From a bacterium (lineage in GTDB: Bacteria > JACRDZ01 > JAQUKH01): a stretch of 33,456 bases of DNA. Below are positions 33,452-33,456 of this stretch, piece by piece. Where the stretch lies: NCBI GenBank assembly GCA_040754625.1, contig JBFMCF010000003.1:1-33456 (forward strand). The letters are read 5' to 3'. Every line of letters begins with the position of its first letter. Positions within the stretch are counted from its first letter, which is position 1. The position numbers and the translations under genes were made by a program. The notes under the pieces are model-generated. The model searched no databases. It was not told where the DNA came from and saw nothing but the letters and a program-made list of their open reading frames with translations.

Positions 33452-33456
33452 CTTTT

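Overview
This 33.5-kb window comes from a bacterium with two membranes, moderately low in G+C and probably of an uncultivated lineage. Signs of an outer membrane are a SprA-like giant barrel protein, a PorV/PorQ-family protein, a secreted protease with a FlgD/T9SS-type C-terminal domain, a PEP-CTERM protein, and several proteins ending in an aromatic strand. This mix is typical of candidate phyla around the FCB group, Elusimicrobia and Omnitrophica, but the sequence alone does not fix the phylum.

Layout. 245-4152: divergent deoB (phosphopentomutase, minus) and mgtA-type Mg2+ ATPase (plus). 4179-8828: a 1549-residue SprA-like outer-membrane protein. 8830-9834: a small toxin-antitoxin island with a truncated antitoxin remnant, palindromic operator candidates, and an excisionase-type HTH gene overlapping a PIN toxin. 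9857-14128: a plus-strand cluster of MBL-fold hydrolase, NodI/NodJ-like ABC exporter, AmrS-type radical SAM enzyme and ApbE flavin transferase. 14121-20460: a minus-strand cluster of FnIII-rich metalloprotease, PorV-like protein, rimO and a metallophosphoesterase. 20557-23691: a PEP-CTERM gene behind a leader with an intrinsic terminator, then a TPR protein. 23739-29178: a housekeeping run of zapA, a candidate 6S RNA, smpB, an amidase, a GerMN protein, murI, rph and rdgB. 29233-33317: an HHH/beta-barrel protein, an AbiEi/AbiEii toxin-antitoxin pair and a LivF-type ATPase.

How the parts fit. The SprA-like protein (candidate translocon), the PorV-like protein (candidate shuttle) and the protease with a sorting-type C-terminus (candidate cargo) look like parts of a type IX-like secretion route. 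The translocon and cargo genes share an extended -10 box placed so close to the start codon that their mRNAs may be leaderless. The region between zapA and smpB has a strong promoter and folds by eye into closing stem, central bubble and apical stem, as in 6S RNA.

Mobile and repeat content. A 188-bp foldback element with 25-bp terminal inverted repeats lies between rph and rdgB. Two related palindromic intergenic repeats lie at the end of rdgB and after the AbiE pair; the first one supplies the rdgB C-terminal codons. No tRNA, rRNA, CRISPR array or intact transposase gene was seen.
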